From Casp-Chloro-G3 sp002816715 (GTDB lineage: Bacteria > Chloroflexota > Dehalococcoidia > Lucifugimonadales > UBA3495), in the NCBI GenBank assembly GCA_027623815.1, contig JAQBUV010000017.1, forward strand, positions 1 through 36,022: 36,022 bases of DNA. The letters are read 5' to 3'. The position numbers and the translations under genes are program-made. A model generated the notes under the pieces. It had not been told where the DNA came from. It saw only the letters and a program-made list of their open reading frames with translations, and made no database searches. This document shows positions 1 to 7,541 of this stretch, one piece after another; positions within the stretch are counted from its first letter, which is position 1, and each line of letters opens with the position of its first letter.

Positions 1-90
1 TTCCGAGGCCATCAACTGCGCGACTCCCTTCCCTACCCCGCGGCCTGAGCCAGTCACTATCGCTACTTTATCTTCCAAGGTTTGTGGCAT
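1..90 (-). CDS. Short-chain dehydrogenase/reductase (SDR), N-terminal fragment
   Basis: The gene begins at the ATG at position 90 and runs off the left edge, so only 30 residues are visible. They read MPQTLEDKVAIVTGSG and continue RGVGKGVAQLMASE. The TGxxxGxG pattern (TGSGRGVG) is the classic SDR nucleotide-binding loop following the first beta strand. SDRs are NAD(P)-dependent oxidoreductases with a Rossmann fold. The substrate cannot be told from this fragment. It lies about 50 bp downstream of two MaoC-type dehydratases on the same strand, which fits a role in reducing or oxidising a hydroxyacyl or ketoacyl-CoA. That role is inference from context. Confidence 0.8.
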   Translation of the reverse strand, partial: MPQTLEDKVAIVTGSGRGVGKGVAQLMASE

Positions 91-144
91 CAATTGCTCC
101 TTGTGTTTAGCCGATCCAATGCGGGCCTACACAGATCATACTTC

Positions 145-588
145 TTATTGGGTGTTCCTGGTTCGAGAAGGCAACACCACGGTAGCAGTCCCTGGTGTTG
201 TGTTCTCTCCGGCCGGGTTCTCCAGCCAGATGGTACAGTCCACCAGATTCTGCTCGCCTTCCTGATACTTGCGAGTGACTGTCCCTTTAGCGGTAATTGG
301 CTGATTCGGGTAGTCCATTCCCCGATACTGACAGGAAAGTCGTTTTAGAGTTCCCAATGGCCCAATCCAATCAGTCATCAGTTGACCCAAGAACGCACTT
401 TTTAATGCGCCATGAATGATTACCCCACTTAGACCAGTCTCCTGGGCAAAATCCTTATCGTAGTGAATTTCGTAGAAATCACCAGAGGCGCCAGCGTACT
501 GCACCAACTGTCTGGTGGTAGGATTCTTGACCAGCGAAGGCAGTTCCATGCCATCGATTACGTCTTCCCAAAAAATTTGGTTAGGCAT
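145..588 (-). CDS. MaoC-like (hot-dog fold) dehydratase
   Basis: A 147-residue protein of the size of a single MaoC domain. Residues about 31-45 read YAGASGDFYEIHYD, the hydratase-2 motif whose Asp and His are the usual catalytic pair for adding or removing water at the 2,3 position of an acyl-CoA. HGALKSAFLGQL follows, as is common in MaoC helices. The gene starts 3 nt after the stop of the upstream FAS1-like dehydratase half, so the two are almost certainly co-transcribed. In known members such paired half-size hot-dog proteins form a heterodimer. The substrate is not deducible. Confidence 0.85.
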   Translation of the reverse strand: MPNQIFWEDVIDGMELPSLVKNPTTRQLVQYAGASGDFYEIHYDKDFAQETGLSGVIIHGALKSAFLGQLMTDWIGPLGTLKRLSCQYRGMDYPNQPITAKGTVTRKYQEGEQNLVDCTIWLENPAGENTTPGTATVVLPSRTRNTQ

Positions 589-591
589 AAT

Positions 592-1050
592 CTAATACCG
601 AATCAAGGTATTGGTCTGAGTAGCGGATATCTGGTCAAACTGGTTGCGGTAGGTTATTAATGTCTTGATAAAAATCATCAGACCGATGCGACCAGCCCGT
701 TCGCTAATATCCGCAACTTCCGCGACTGCGGTAATCTGGTCTCCTGCCCGAACCGGCTGGAAGTATTCCCAGTCGCTGCCACCATCCAAAAGTCGCTCAA
801 AGGGTAGATCAAAGGGAATGTTCGGCTGGACCGCTCGCATACAGCGCAAAAATGTCGGAGGCGCGATCAAGGTGCCATATTCAGTCTGGCCAGCAGCGAC
901 TTCATCGTTGTAGAGCGGGTTACCATCACCGATAGCCTGGGCAAAATTAACGATAGCGCCCTTCTCTACCTCCATCGTCACCGATTTGCTCTCAGTGCCG
1001 ATAGCCTGTTCTCGCATTTCTTCGGTGAGGAACGAAGTAGGTGTAGCCAA
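592..1050 (-). CDS. FAS1-like / MaoC N-terminal-type dehydratase, TTG start
   Basis: The protein has about 152 residues from the chosen start and begins (M)ATPTSFLTEEM. It contains VNFAQAIGDGNPLYND and APPTFLRCM, typical of the FAS1-like dehydratase domain found next to MaoC domains. A TTG at 1050 is preferred to the upstream start at 1101 because a strong Shine-Dalgarno GGAGGAGT lies 6 nt before it, and the extra 17 residues of the longer version do not look like the family. It pairs with the following MaoC gene (3 nt gap). I infer a two-subunit enoyl- or hydroxyacyl-CoA hydratase. This half lacks a clear catalytic His-Asp pair and is probably the structural half. Confidence 0.8.
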   Translation of the reverse strand: MATPTSFLTEEMREQAIGTESKSVTMEVEKGAIVNFAQAIGDGNPLYNDEVAAGQTEYGTLIAPPTFLRCMRAVQPNIPFDLPFERLLDGGSDWEYFQPVRAGDQITAVAEVADISERAGRIGLMIFIKTLITYRNQFDQISATQTNTLIRY

Positions 1051-1056
1051 GATGCG

Positions 1057-1064
1057 ACTCCTCC
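1057..1064 (-). promoter_or_regulatory. Ribosome binding site deciding a TTG start
   Basis: GGAGGAGT on the minus strand lies 6 nt before the TTG at 1050. It is the only good ribosome site near the beginning of the FAS1-like dehydratase gene and argues for the shorter protein. Confidence 0.7.
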
Positions 1065-1143
1065 CTGGGCAGTACGGGCAGAAGTCTACAGTGAGGGTCA
1101 AAGGGTGTCAAGAATTGACCAGTAGGCTAATTTGTATTGCTAG

Positions 1144-1245
1144 CCCGTATCAAAAGTATTAACTGAGGCGCTCAACGCCTTGAAAGATGCGGCTGAAGTG
1201 CATATCGAGGATGTTCTCGAAGCTGGCGATGCTATTCTGCAATAA
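1144..1245 (+). other. Short protein-like open stretch, possible gene remnant
   Basis: Between an in-frame TAG (1141) and TAA (1243) the plus strand reads 33 codons ending in ALNALKDAAEVHIEDVLEAG, then DAILQ. This looks like an amphipathic helix rather than random translation. There is no ATG and no clear ribosome site. It may be the tail of a decayed gene, or chance. It sits in the otherwise empty gap 1102-1276. Confidence 0.15.
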
Positions 1246-1276
1246 CATTACCCTCACCCTTACCCTCACTTCCTTC

Positions 1277-1606
1277 TCACTTCCGTGGCAGGCTCAGCGC
1301 AAAGTCCACGCCTAACTGCACCCATTCTTGCAGGTCGGCGTCGGTGGTGATTCCCGCCAACGGCACGTAGACAAATCCCTTCATCGGCCGCCCGGTAAAG
1401 TCCATTGGTCGGGCGTGGGGTTTTGCCAGAGCTTCTGCGTGGCGGTCTGGGCCGCACCGCACCATCAGTCGGTCTTTCTCCACTCCCACCGACATATTGC
1501 CGTGGAGCATAAAGGCCAGCCCGCCAAACATTTTCTTCTCCACGATGCCATCCTGGGTGGTCAACGCCTGGCGCACGCGCTGGGCTAGCGGTTCATCGTA
1601 GGCCAT
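1277..1606 (-). CDS. TfoX N-terminal domain protein
   Basis: This 109-residue protein matches the stand-alone TfoX N-terminal domain in length and motifs: VEKKMFGGLAFMLHGNMSVGV near residues 22-42, then DRLMVRCGP and the GRPMKGFVYV segment. In gamma-proteobacteria this domain is part of the competence regulator TfoX/Sxy. Single-domain copies such as this one are widespread and of unknown role, so competence should not be assumed. An AAGGA lies about 7 nt before the ATG at 1606. The gene is isolated from its neighbours and is followed by a palindromic repeat on its upstream side. Confidence 0.85.
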   Translation of the reverse strand: MAYDEPLAQRVRQALTTQDGIVEKKMFGGLAFMLHGNMSVGVEKDRLMVRCGPDRHAEALAKPHARPMDFTGRPMKGFVYVPLAGITTDADLQEWVQLGVDFALSLPRK

Positions 1607-1637
1607 TGGTGTATCCTTTCTGGGTTGCTGAATGTCT

Positions 1638-1719
1638 CCTTCTCCCTCGATGGGAGAAGGTTGGGATGAGGGAGACGTCCCCCTCTCCTCAGTCCTCTCC
1701 CACCAGTGGAGAGGATGCC
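1638..1719 (+). repeat. Dispersed palindromic repeat, copy 1
   Basis: About 80 bp with two inverted arms: CCTTCTCCC/GGGAGAAGG and CCTCTCC/GGAGAGG, joined by a conserved stretch like GGGATGAGGGTGATACCCC. At least six further copies occur in the window. This copy runs into the 3' end of lipB and supplies its last codons and stop. Confidence 0.85.
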
Positions 1720-2405
1720 ACTAAGCAAGTCTTAGCTGCCTTCACCATTGTAAATCCCATACCTTCACCAAAGTGGTAGGCGACGCTGTAGCGCACCGCC
1801 GCCGGGTCTATCACGTCGCCGGAAATTTGCTGCCCGGAAATTTGCTCCATCATCGATGTGACCTGCTGGTCGGCGATGCCGCAGGGGACGATGTGGTCGA
1901 AGTAGGACAGGTCGGGGTTCACGTTGATGGCGAAGCCGTGATGGGCCACCCCCCGGCTGATCTTCACGCCGATGGCGGCGATCTTGCGTTCGCCGACCCA
2001 CACGCCGGTCAGCCCTTCGACCAGTCCGGCAGCTATGCCAAAGCTGGCCAGCGACCGGATAATGATCTGTTCCAGCGTCCGCACGTACTTGAGCGGGCCG
2101 CCCCAGTCGCGCAGGTTAACCACCGGGTAAGCGACCAGTTGACCGGGGCCGTGGTAGGTAATCTGGCCGCCCCGGTCGGTCTCCACCAGGTCAACGCCTT
2201 GCTGGGCTAGCTGGGTCGGGGTCAGCAGCAGGTGTTCATCTTTGCTCAGGCGTCCCTTGGTGTACACATGAGGGTGCTCCAGCAGCAGCAAAGTGTTGGG
2301 CTGTTTGCCATCGTGTACCTCCTGGGCCAACCCGACCTGCAAGCCCCAGGCTCGGCGGTAGTCGATTGTCCCCAATTCGACAATGCGGCAGTTAGGCGGT
2401 GGCAT
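1689..2405 (-). CDS. lipB: Octanoyltransferase LipB
   Basis: LipB moves octanoate from acyl carrier protein to the lipoyl lysine of target proteins, the first step of de novo lipoylation. Numbering from the ATG at 2405, the protein shows RGGQITYHGPGQLVAYP (78-94), Lys141 in RKIAAIGVKISRG and Cys175 in PCGIADQQVTSM. Lys and Cys form the known catalytic dyad. The ATG at 2405 is preferred to a TTG at 2438, which lies inside the E2 gene. It starts 7 nt after the E2 stop, so it closes the E1alpha-E1beta-E2 operon and its product would modify that E2. The last about 12 residues (LVASSPLVGED) are encoded by an intergenic palindromic repeat, so the native C-terminus was probably replaced when the repeat arrived. 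Confidence 0.95.
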   Translation of the reverse strand: MPPPNCRIVELGTIDYRRAWGLQVGLAQEVHDGKQPNTLLLLEHPHVYTKGRLSKDEHLLLTPTQLAQQGVDLVETDRGGQITYHGPGQLVAYPVVNLRDWGGPLKYVRTLEQIIIRSLASFGIAAGLVEGLTGVWVGERKIAAIGVKISRGVAHHGFAINVNPDLSYFDHIVPCGIADQQVTSMMEQISGQQISGDVIDPAAVRYSVAYHFGEGMGFTMVKAAKTCLVASSPLVGED

Positions 2406-2412
2406 CAGCGTC

Positions 2413-3756
2413 TTAGTAGATGGGCGTGTCGGCGTCAATGGCCTGAATGCGACGCTTCACCGACTGCAAAAACGCGCTGGACTCGGCCCCGTCGTTGATG
2501 CGGTGGTCGAAGGACATGCAGAGGTTCATCATTGACCTGATGGCGATGGCGTCGTTGATTACCACCGGCCGCTTCTGGATGGCCTCGGTGGTCAGGATGG
2601 CCGCCTGCGGGTAGTTGATGATGGGCTGCGACACCATAGAACCCAGCACGCCCGTGTTGTTCAGAGTGAAGGTGCCGCCCTGCACGTCGGCCAGGGTCAG
2701 CTTCTTTTCGCGGGCGCGGCCGGTCAGGTCGCCCAAGGCATGGGCCAGCCCGGCGATGCTGAGACGGTCGGCGTCGTGAATTACCGGCACGATCAGGCCA
2801 TCTGGCCCGGCTACAGCGATGCCTATGTTAACGCGCTTTTTCAGGATGATTTTGTCGCCGCCCCAGGTAGCATTGAGACTGGGGTTTTCCCGCAGGGCTT
2901 CTACCACCATCTTGATGACAAAGGGCAGGTAGGTCAGATCGACGCCCTCCCGTTCTCGGAAGGCATCTCGCAGACCATTTCTTACTGATACCAGGTTGGT
3001 GACATCAGTCTCAACGGTGCTCCAGGCATGGGGTATCTGCGTCACGCTGCGAACCATCGCTTCGGCAATCATTCGGCGCACCGGGGTCAGCGAGATGTGC
3101 TGCTCGTCGGCATCTTCATTCAAATGGGGTGCCGACGGCTGAGTTGCTGGTCGCGAAGCCACAACTTGAGGGGCAACTGCGGGAGCGAGGGTCTGAACTG
3201 GGCCAGATTCAAGAAACTTCAGCACGTCGTCGCGGGTGATGCGGCCACCCATGCCGGTGCTTGGCACCTGGGATAGGTCAATGTTGTGTTCCTGGGCCAG
3301 CCGCCGCACCGCTGGCGACAAACGGGCCGGTTCGGCGACCGCCGGTGTCGGCGCAGATGGCACTGGCATGTCTGGCGCTGATTCTACTCCGCCCCCAGTT
3401 GGGCCGCCCTGCTTTACGTCTTTGTCCAAGTAGCCGGTGGTGCTGACTTTGGCGGGAGCAGTGGTGGTCGGTGCCGGTGACGATATTGGAGCTACTGAGG
3501 CTGGCGTTTCCAAAACGTCGCTAGATTCGATCTCAGCGATGGGCGCGCCCATCGGGATGGTCTCGCCCTCTTGGGCCAGAATTCGCAGCAGCTTACCGGA
3601 GACCGGCGAAGGCATCTCCATAGTCACTTTGTCGGTGACCACCTCCACCAGCGGGTCGTACCGCTCAATCTGGTCGCCAGGCTGCTTCAACCACTTGCCA
3701 ATGGTCCCTTCGACCACCGATTCGCCGACCTGGGGAAGCTCAATTATCAGAGCCAA
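2413..3756 (-). CDS. 2-oxo-acid dehydrogenase E2, dihydrolipoamide acyltransferase
   Basis: E2 carries the swinging lipoyl arm and transfers the acyl group to CoA. The 447 residues show an N-terminal lipoyl domain (1-78) with the lipoylated Lys43 in VTDKVTMEMPS, and a Pro/Ala-rich linker. A peripheral subunit-binding domain follows at about 143-182 (LSPAVRRLAQEHNIDL and GGRITRDDVLKFL), then the catalytic domain with His418 and Asp422 in DHRINDG. There is one lipoyl domain. The start is a TTG at 3756; the family-typical ALIIELPQVGESVVEG follows directly. It lies 29 nt after E1beta and 7 nt before lipB. Substrate class (branched-chain or pyruvate) cannot be settled; the E1 sequence leans to branched-chain type. 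Confidence 0.93.
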   Translation of the reverse strand: MALIIELPQVGESVVEGTIGKWLKQPGDQIERYDPLVEVVTDKVTMEMPSPVSGKLLRILAQEGETIPMGAPIAEIESSDVLETPASVAPISSPAPTTTAPAKVSTTGYLDKDVKQGGPTGGGVESAPDMPVPSAPTPAVAEPARLSPAVRRLAQEHNIDLSQVPSTGMGGRITRDDVLKFLESGPVQTLAPAVAPQVVASRPATQPSAPHLNEDADEQHISLTPVRRMIAEAMVRSVTQIPHAWSTVETDVTNLVSVRNGLRDAFREREGVDLTYLPFVIKMVVEALRENPSLNATWGGDKIILKKRVNIGIAVAGPDGLIVPVIHDADRLSIAGLAHALGDLTGRAREKKLTLADVQGGTFTLNNTGVLGSMVSQPIINYPQAAILTTEAIQKRPVVINDAIAIRSMMNLCMSFDHRINDGAESSAFLQSVKRRIQAIDADTPIY

Positions 3757-3785
3757 GTTCTACCGCCCTATATGATGTTTCAAAA

Positions 3786-4769
3786 TCAATACGCCGCCAG
3801 CTTCCGCAACGCCTCGGCAATTTTCTCGGTGTTGGGCAGATAAGCGTCTTCCAGAGTCTGGGCAAAGGGCATGGTGGGTATGTCCGGGCCGCATAGGCGC
3901 GTGACCGGCCCGTCCAGGTACTCAAAGGCTTCATCTGCCGCCACCGCCGCCACCTCCGCGCCCACACCGCCGGTCAGGTTGTCCTCGTGCACCACCATCA
4001 ACTTGCCGGTCTTCTTTACCGATTCCAGGATAGTCGCTTTGTCCAGGGGTCGCAGACTACGCAGGTCAACCACTTCGACATCAATGCCCTCTGCCGAAAC
4101 CACTTCCGCCGCTTCCAGGCAGTAGTGAAGCATTAGTCCGTAGCTGACCAGGGTCAGGGTGGAACCGGCGCGCTTCACGTCGGCTATGCCAATGGGCAGC
4201 AGGTACTCTGCTTCCGGCACTTCGCCCCGCACCATTCGGTAGGTCTTCTTGTGTTCCAGAAAGATCACCGGATTGTTGTCGCGGATGGCCGACTTCAGCA
4301 GCCCCTTGGCGTCGTAGGGCGTGGCTGGCGCGACTACTTTCAGGCCGGGGGTGTGGAAGAATAAAGCCTCCACGTTCTGCGAGTGGAATAACCCGCCGCG
4401 AATCCCTCCGCCGTAGGGGATGCGCACGACCATGGGGACGGGCAGGTTGCCGTCAGTGCCGTAGCAGACCCGTGCCGCTTCGCCAACGAGTTGATTCACG
4501 CTGGGCCAGAGGAAGTCGGAAAATTGGACTTCTGGAATGGGGCGCAGGCCCCGGAAAGCCGCGCCCAGGGCGATGCCCATGATGGACGCTTCGGCCAGCG
4601 GAGTGTTGATTACCCGGGACTCACCAAACTCTTCAATGAATCCCTGAGTGGAAAGAAAGACGCCGCCGCGTTTGCCCACGTCCTCTCCCATCACGAAGAC
4701 TTTATCATCGCGACGCATCTCTTCCCGCATTGCCTCGCGGACTGCCTCAATTACGGTCTGAACGGCCAT
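3786..4769 (-). CDS. 2-oxo-acid dehydrogenase E1 component, beta subunit
   Basis: The 327-residue protein has the full E1beta layout: MAVQTVIEAVREAMREEM, GEDVGKRGGVF (28-38), the PLAEASIMGIALGAA segment that packs on the alpha subunit and thiamine diphosphate, and a C-terminal transketolase domain with VVDLRSLRPLDKATILESV and a conserved VHED. With the alpha subunit it decarboxylates a 2-oxo acid and passes the acyl group to lipoyl-E2. AAGGA sits just before the ATG. It is separated from the E1alpha gene by a 195 bp gap filled largely by a palindromic repeat, so the operon is interrupted by repeat DNA but the strand and order are kept. Confidence 0.94.
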   Translation of the reverse strand: MAVQTVIEAVREAMREEMRRDDKVFVMGEDVGKRGGVFLSTQGFIEEFGESRVINTPLAEASIMGIALGAAFRGLRPIPEVQFSDFLWPSVNQLVGEAARVCYGTDGNLPVPMVVRIPYGGGIRGGLFHSQNVEALFFHTPGLKVVAPATPYDAKGLLKSAIRDNNPVIFLEHKKTYRMVRGEVPEAEYLLPIGIADVKRAGSTLTLVSYGLMLHYCLEAAEVVSAEGIDVEVVDLRSLRPLDKATILESVKKTGKLMVVHEDNLTGGVGAEVAAVAADEAFEYLDGPVTRLCGPDIPTMPFAQTLEDAYLPNTEKIAEALRKLAAY

Positions 4770-4830
4770 ATTTCCTTAAATACCTGGTTACTTAACTCTA
4801 CGGTTGGTTAACAATGCTTGATAGTAGGCC

Positions 4831-4910
4831 CCTTCTCCCTTGATGGGAGAAGGCTGGGATGAGGGTGATACCCCTCTCCTCATTCCTCTCCCACCAGGGG
4901 AGAGGATGCC
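4831..4910 (+). repeat. Dispersed palindromic repeat, copy 2
   Basis: A near-consensus copy of the same 80 bp element, with arms CCTTCTCCC/GGGAGAAGG and CCTCTCC/GGGAGAGG. It lies in the gap between the E1alpha and E1beta genes, where a transcript crossing the operon would fold it into two GC-rich hairpins. Confidence 0.85.
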
Positions 4911-4964
4911 TTTCACTACATTGTCGTATATTCTCGTGCTTAAAGCTCGCAATAGAAAGACCAT

Positions 4965-6008
4965 TCAATCAACGAACAAATTATCGAGCAGGGTTGACGG
5001 GTCGGGAAGCGCGGCGGCGTCAGCGGCGTCGGTGGCCTCATTGATGGCGCGCTTCGCCTCGGCGTCAATCTCCTCGACCTGTTCCTGAGTGAGAAAACCC
5101 TGTTCAATCATGTAGGCGGTCATGGTGATTACCGGGTCGCGCTGGCGCAGGTTTTCCACCTCTTCCGCCGGGCGGTAGCGGCGGTCATCGTCGTCGGTGG
5201 TATGGGGCATGAACCGCTCCACCTTCATCTCCAAAAGCACCGGGCCTTCCGCCCGAGCGTGAATAATGGCTTCTCGGGTGGCTTCATAAACGGAGACCAG
5301 ATCCATGCCATCCACCACCACTCCGGGAAAGCCGTATCCCTCGGCGCGGCTGGCGACATCAGCGATAGCCATCTGACTGCTCTGGGGCACCGATATGGCA
5401 TAACCGTTATTCTCGCAGACGAACACCACCGGCACCTTGTGCACTCCGGCGAAGTTCATCGCCTCATGGGTTTCGCCCTGGCTGGAGGCCCCGTCGCCGA
5501 AAAAGACCAGCACGACGGTTTTTTCGCCCATCATCCGACAGCCCAGCGCATAGCCTACCGCCTGGGTCAGCCCGGCGGCGACCACATTGGAAATCTGAAT
5601 AATGTTGTGCTTCAGGTCGGCACCCTGTAGGGGGAACTGGCGGGCGTTGCTGTACGGTTCGCCAGCCTTGCCCATGAAGGACTTCATAACCTCGGTGGGG
5701 GTCAGGCCCGCGGCCATTTTGATGCCCAAGTCACGGTAGTAAGGGAACAGGAAGCAATCGCCGTCTTTCCGCGCCGCCAGCAGACTGCCCAGTTGGGCGG
5801 CTTCATGGCCTTGGGCTGAGGCCGAAATCGGCACCTTGCCCTGGCGGTTCAGCATCCAGATGCGCTCGTCCATGGTGCGTACCATCACCATTTTACTGTA
5901 GTACTCGACCAGGTCTTGCGAGGTTAGGCCCTGGGGCAGGCCGTCAGCCTGGGCTGAGCCTTTGGCGCTATTTTTTCTAGGACGTTTGGGGGCTCTGGCT
6001 TGCGTCAT
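4965..6008 (-). CDS. 2-oxo-acid dehydrogenase E1 component, alpha subunit
   Basis: The 347 residues contain the thiamine diphosphate motif GDGASSQGETHEAMN (171-185) ending with CENN (198-201), and the NGYAISVPQS segment that is typical of branched-chain 2-oxo-acid dehydrogenases. The phospho-loop region reads RFMPHTTDDDDRRYR, also of that type. I therefore lean to 2-oxoisovalerate over pyruvate, without certainty. The N-terminus (first about 25 residues) is a basic, low-complexity extension. It heads the operon E1alpha-E1beta-E2-lipB. Just upstream of its ATG lies a terminator-like hairpin (6031-6068), so it may be under attenuation. Confidence 0.94.
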   Translation of the reverse strand: MTQARAPKRPRKNSAKGSAQADGLPQGLTSQDLVEYYSKMVMVRTMDERIWMLNRQGKVPISASAQGHEAAQLGSLLAARKDGDCFLFPYYRDLGIKMAAGLTPTEVMKSFMGKAGEPYSNARQFPLQGADLKHNIIQISNVVAAGLTQAVGYALGCRMMGEKTVVLVFFGDGASSQGETHEAMNFAGVHKVPVVFVCENNGYAISVPQSSQMAIADVASRAEGYGFPGVVVDGMDLVSVYEATREAIIHARAEGPVLLEMKVERFMPHTTDDDDRRYRPAEEVENLRQRDPVITMTAYMIEQGFLTQEQVEEIDAEAKRAINEATDAADAAALPDPSTLLDNLFVD

Positions 6009-6030
6009 TGTTTACCCCGTTGGCCATGGC

Positions 6031-6068
6031 CGAAAAATAAACCGGGGGCATTCAAAGATGCCCCCCGG
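6031..6068 (-). terminator. Terminator-like hairpin in the leader of E1alpha
   Basis: On the minus strand a GC-rich stem (CCGGGGGGCAT / ATGCCCCCGG, loop CTTTGA) is followed by GGTTTATTTTTC. It ends about 22 nt before the E1alpha ATG. It may simply end transcription from the SRPBCC gene, but that would leave almost no room for an E1alpha promoter. An attenuator is the alternative. Confidence 0.6.
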
Positions 6069-6156
6069 TCGGGTTGCAGTGTACGATTCAATGCTGCGAA
6101 TTATCTCAGTGAGAAACATTGGTGTTGCCACACTAACACTCCCTTGAATTGGGTCA

Positions 6157-6186
6157 ATTATATAATGTCAGCGGGTGCCGCCGCAA
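6157..6186 (-). promoter_or_regulatory. Candidate promoter for the E1alpha operon
   Basis: On the minus strand TTGCGG (6186-6181), an 18 bp spacer and a perfect TATAAT (6162-6157). It predicts a leader of about 140 nt that contains the terminator-like hairpin before the E1alpha gene. The -35 box is weak. Confidence 0.4.
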
Positions 6187-6283
6187 ACCGAAATTGGCAT
6201 CTATTTCCGCGATTTGGCTTAACCTTTCAGTTCGACCGCTTCCAGCAGCAGCAGTATAGCGTTTTCGGCTGGAATAGCTTTGG

Positions 6284-6760
6284 CTACACCCCGCCCTGAG
6301 CAGCTTCAACGACAGCCTTAATCCGCTGGAGGGTCTGGCGCACATTTTTTTCCAACTCGGCTTGGCGGGCCGTCCCTCCCCCAAACAGAAATCGGGTGAT
6401 GCCAGGGAAAAGCCACAGGACTTCAAAAGATTCGCTTAGTTGGGTGCCACCTTCAACGGCGTTCAGGTGGTAACGCCAGCGGGTCTGTACGCCCAAGATA
6501 GGTTGAACCACCTCAAAGGCGAAGACTCGGTCCGCCTCGACTTCAGTAACCCGGCAGGAAGTCGACCACTTGAAAGCACCCCGGCGGTTGGAACCGCGAA
6601 ACCACGCGCCAAGGGCCGGGCCATCGGCGCCCTTGATCCACCGGCAGCGGTAGCACTCAGGGCTCCACTCTCCCATGCGGGTTACATCGCTGAGAGTTTG
6701 ATAGACTTCGCGGGCGGGGGCGTGAATCAGGACATTTGCGGTTCCGGAGAGCTTGGCCAA
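6284..6760 (-). CDS. SRPBCC-family (polyketide cyclase/dehydrase-like) protein
   Basis: This 158-residue protein has the START/Bet v1-like pattern: an opening strand VLIHAPAREVYQTLSDVTRMGEWSPE (9-34), a hydrophobic core of alternating strands (GAWFRGSNRRG, FKWSTSCRVTEVE, RVFAFEV, TRWRYHLNAVEGGTQLSESFE), and a long C-terminal helix (ELEKNVRQTLQRIKAVVEAA). Such proteins bind lipids or other hydrophobic ligands. Neither ligand nor reaction can be told from sequence. It is transcribed toward the E1alpha operon but is separated by a terminator-like hairpin. Confidence 0.8.
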   Translation of the reverse strand: MAKLSGTANVLIHAPAREVYQTLSDVTRMGEWSPECYRCRWIKGADGPALGAWFRGSNRRGAFKWSTSCRVTEVEADRVFAFEVVQPILGVQTRWRYHLNAVEGGTQLSESFEVLWLFPGITRFLFGGGTARQAELEKNVRQTLQRIKAVVEAAQGGV

Positions 6761-7066
6761 GACGCTAACCTATACTGGCAATTACTGAAAATATAAAATG
6801 ATCTGGGACTGGATATGCGCTGGCAGATTCGGTTGCCATTACACGCCTCATTCTTTGTACGTTTTGCACCTATTCAATATTGTGACCAAGCGCCCCAGGA
6901 GTGTCAACGCTAGGGCAGTTTGTTCTGACAAAGAACTTACCCAGCTAACCCCGGCAAACGCCAGAATTAATCTACCGGCACGCCACCGCAGTCCAGCATT
7001 GTCCAGTTCCTGCTGGGGACTCCCTTCTGCTACCGGCATCCACGAGAGATTGGCTCATGATGGCTA
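6761..7066. other. Divergent intergenic region without a gene
   Basis: This stretch lies between the divergent SRPBCC gene and the act locus. Its reading frames on both strands are short and have no family features. No repeat of the dispersed families was seen. It most likely holds the upstream control region of the act operon, whose promoter is at its right end. Confidence 0.5.
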
Positions 7067-7093
7067 TTGACACCCCGGAGCAGTTGTGATAAT
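7067..7093 (+). promoter_or_regulatory. Promoter of the alternative complex III operon
   Basis: A perfect -35 TTGACA (7067-7072) and a -10 GATAAT (7088-7093) with a TG extension just before it, spacer 15 bp. It lies about 60 nt upstream of the first gene of the plus-strand act locus. Confidence 0.6.
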
Positions 7094-7155
7094 TTTCACT
7101 AGGCTCAATTCGGGCCAGGGTTTTTAGAAGAAAATCGGGTGGCGGCGATAATATA

Positions 7156-7458
7156 ATGCCTCTGACAGAACCCAATATGTTAACCAGCGTCGACTGGATT
7201 AATATCCATAATTGGTTAACTTTATTTTGGATTTTCTTTCCCTTGATGATCATCTTCGCCTTTTCCATGATGATCGCCCACGCAGTCATCCCTTCGGGTG
7301 TCATGACCGGCCACTTCCCGCCGGCACTGAGTATGCTGCGCATTCCTTTAACCATTATTGGACTGATCGCTTTTGGCGTGGCGGTGGTTCTCCTGGTCAT
7401 GGTGGCAATGATGACTCCCGGGATGATAGATAATATTTGGGGTCGTTTCTACGTCTGA
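7156..7458 (+). CDS. Small membrane protein heading the act operon, unknown function
   Basis: I do not recognise this 100-residue protein. It has two predicted membrane helices, about residues 20-45 (LTLFWIFFPLMIIFAFSMMI) and 62-87 (PLTIIGLIAFGVAVVLLVMV), with short polar ends and no heme or metal motif. It is the first gene after the act promoter and lies 83 nt before the pentaheme cytochrome gene. This position suggests an accessory or assembly subunit of alternative complex III or a partner of its oxidase. That is inference from position alone. Confidence 0.7.
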   Translation: MPLTEPNMLTSVDWINIHNWLTLFWIFFPLMIIFAFSMMIAHAVIPSGVMTGHFPPALSMLRIPLTIIGLIAFGVAVVLLVMVAMMTPGMIDNIWGRFYV

Positions 7459-7541
7459 ATCATTGGTATTGGCGGGAAGCCGCCGTTCCCAGCGAAAATT
7501 GTGACTCGTCTCTAAAGTTAAGGAAATAGGTACAGCGGCAC

